Assembly (NCBI GenBank): GCA_012026855.1
Contig: VEOV01000001.1
Location: forward strand, 1 to 14,793
Direction of reading: 5' to 3'
Source of the DNA: Geobacter sp.
GTDB lineage: Bacteria; Desulfobacterota; Desulfuromonadia; Geobacterales; DSM-12255
DNA length: 14,793 nucleotides
Shown: positions 13,834 to 14,793 of the stretch, one piece after another
Numbering within the stretch: the first letter of the stretch is position 1
How the letters are laid out: each line of letters begins with the position of its first letter
Translations under genes and position numbers: made by a program
Notes under the pieces: generated by a model
What the model saw: the letters and a program-made list of their open reading frames with translations, nothing else
The model's database searches: none
What the model was told of the DNA's origin: nothing

Positions 13834-14793
13834 ATGTTCAATTGGCGGACAGTATTGATAGTATTACCACTTGCTCTTTTAACTCTAGTTTCAAACAGCT
13901 TTGCAGAGCAGGGGATGGCTATTGACCCGGCGACATGTCTGGGATGTCATAGCAACAAAATATCCGTTGCCGGCTTTGCATCATCAGTCCACGGCAAGAA
14001 TGCCTGTACCAGTTGCCATGTGGAAATTACCGATCTTGCCAAGCATGTCCGCGGCGAAACCAAGATCCACAAGGTCGCTTGCGAGCGTTGCCACAAAAAG
14101 GAGAATGCCGAGCACTACAACAGTGTGCACGTGCAGAAAAATGTCCGCTGCGCCGATTGCCACACTGACATCCATGTTCACAAGCACTGGAACAAAGACA
14201 AAAAAATTGCCGTTGCAAAATGCATTCAATGCCATGACAAGGAGTCGATGTACAGGAACTCGGTCCATGGCAAGGCGGTTGCCGCCGGCAACATGGACTC
14301 TGCAGCCTGTCACGACTGTCATAATCTGCACGATATCAAGAAGCTCGGCGCCGATGCCGAACACCGTGAGTTCCATACAAAAGTCTGCCTGAAGTGCCAT
14401 GCAGACGAAAAATTGATGAAAAAGAACAACGTCACCAATGTTGCTGTCAAATCGTACATGGACAGCTATCACGGCAAGAATTACCGGCTCGGTTTCCCGC
14501 AAAAGGTGGCCGGTTGCGCTGACTGCCACTCTGCCCACTCAATTCTGCCGAAGAGTGACCCCACTTCGAATCTGCACCCTAATAACCTGGTGAAGATGTG
14601 TGCCACCTGCCACCCGAAGGCAACTCCCCAGTTTGCCAAGTACTATGCTCACGGAACCCATGACCGGGAGAAGTATCCGCTGCTTTTCTATACCTTTGTA
14701 GCCATGACCGGCCTGTTGCTCGGCACTTTCGCCGTGTTCTGGGTTCATACCCTGCTCTGGATGTTCCGTGGTTTTGTTGAGAATCGTGAAAAG
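13834..14793 (+). CDS. Nine-haem c-type cytochrome with membrane anchor, CbcL-like (3' partial)
   Basis: The frame is open from the ATG at 13834 to the window edge (320 codons, incomplete). The SD GGAGG lies 6 nt before the ATG. A signal peptide (1-24, SFA/E) precedes nine CxxCH haem sites at Cys35, 58, 83, 106, 130, 159, 185, 228 and 256; the sixth is CHDCH. Many extra His residues (SVHGK, SYHGK, AHGTH) can act as distal ligands. A membrane span follows at about 282-308, ending HTLLWMFRG. In Geobacter CbcL, a nine-haem periplasmic domain is fused to a b-type, hydrogenase-cytochrome-like membrane domain. The same layout is expected here, but the b-haem part is outside the window. Such proteins oxidise menaquinol in the inner membrane and pass electrons to periplasmic cytochromes for metal reduction. 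Confidence 0.9.
   Translation, partial: MFNWRTVLIVLPLALLTLVSNSFAEQGMAIDPATCLGCHSNKISVAGFASSVHGKNACTSCHVEITDLAKHVRGETKIHKVACERCHKKENAEHYNSVHVQKNVRCADCHTDIHVHKHWNKDKKIAVAKCIQCHDKESMYRNSVHGKAVAAGNMDSAACHDCHNLHDIKKLGADAEHREFHTKVCLKCHADEKLMKKNNVTNVAVKSYMDSYHGKNYRLGFPQKVAGCADCHSAHSILPKSDPTSNLHPNNLVKMCATCHPKATPQFAKYYAHGTHDREKYPLLFYTFVAMTGLLLGTFAVFWVHTLLWMFRGFVENREK

Noticed and set aside
13901..14392. 163-codon plus-strand frame over the cytochrome
   Set aside because: Wrong frame; the frame from 13834 has a signal peptide and nine CxxCH sites and runs uninterrupted to the edge.

Overview
The window looks like chromosome of a Geobacter-like bacterium (Desulfuromonadota/Geobacterales). This is inferred from gene content: a nine-haem, membrane-anchored c-type cytochrome of CbcL type, a tiny RCKP-type rubredoxin-like protein, a response regulator fused to PilZ, two radical SAM enzymes, an orphan molybdopterin oxidoreductase, and moderately GC-rich coding sequence with AT-rich promoters. 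No rRNA, tRNA, insertion sequence, CRISPR array or phage gene was seen. It reads as ordinary chromosomal core/accessory sequence, not a mobile island.

Layout, left to right. Bases 2-70 are the last codons of a membrane protein (possibly NuoN). A terminator (75-105) separates it from a convergent cytoplasmic cyclophilin (131-643, minus). A plus-strand operon follows (773-3839): two M16 peptidase-family proteins overlapping by ATGA, then a 35-residue rubredoxin-like protein missed by length-filtered ORF calling, closed by a bidirectional terminator (3871-3903). Two radical SAM genes are divergent from a 90-bp gap (3907-5235 minus; 5325-7028 plus). A secreted protein with three rhodanese-fold repeats and no cysteine (7025-8296, minus) is divergent from a molybdopterin oxidoreductase (8455-10461, plus). 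A response regulator-PilZ protein (10489-11202, minus) is divergent from a family 2 glycosyltransferase (11271-12263, plus). A class V aminotransferase (12477-13559, minus) is followed in its operon by a 59-residue zinc-ribbon protein (12273-12452, minus). The window ends inside the multihaem cytochrome gene (13834-14793+).

How the genes work together. The clearest functional unit is the M16 pair. The first protein carries the zinc site HxxEH but has lost the Arg/Tyr substrate-binding pair; the second has lost the zinc site but keeps Arg/Tyr. They should therefore form one split-site periplasmic protease. Most other genes are single transcription units that alternate strand, with short divergent promoter gaps and very tight convergent ends: a 4-nt overlap at 7025-7028, a 9-nt gap at 12264-12272, and a 27-nt gap at 10462-10488.

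No obviously new multi-gene system is visible. The points most worth a second look are the split-site protease operon with its tiny iron/zinc protein, the cysteine-free triple rhodanese beside a molybdoenzyme, the apparently leaderless radical SAM gene, the two unannotated Cys-rich mini-proteins, and the palindrome upstream of the cytochrome promoter.
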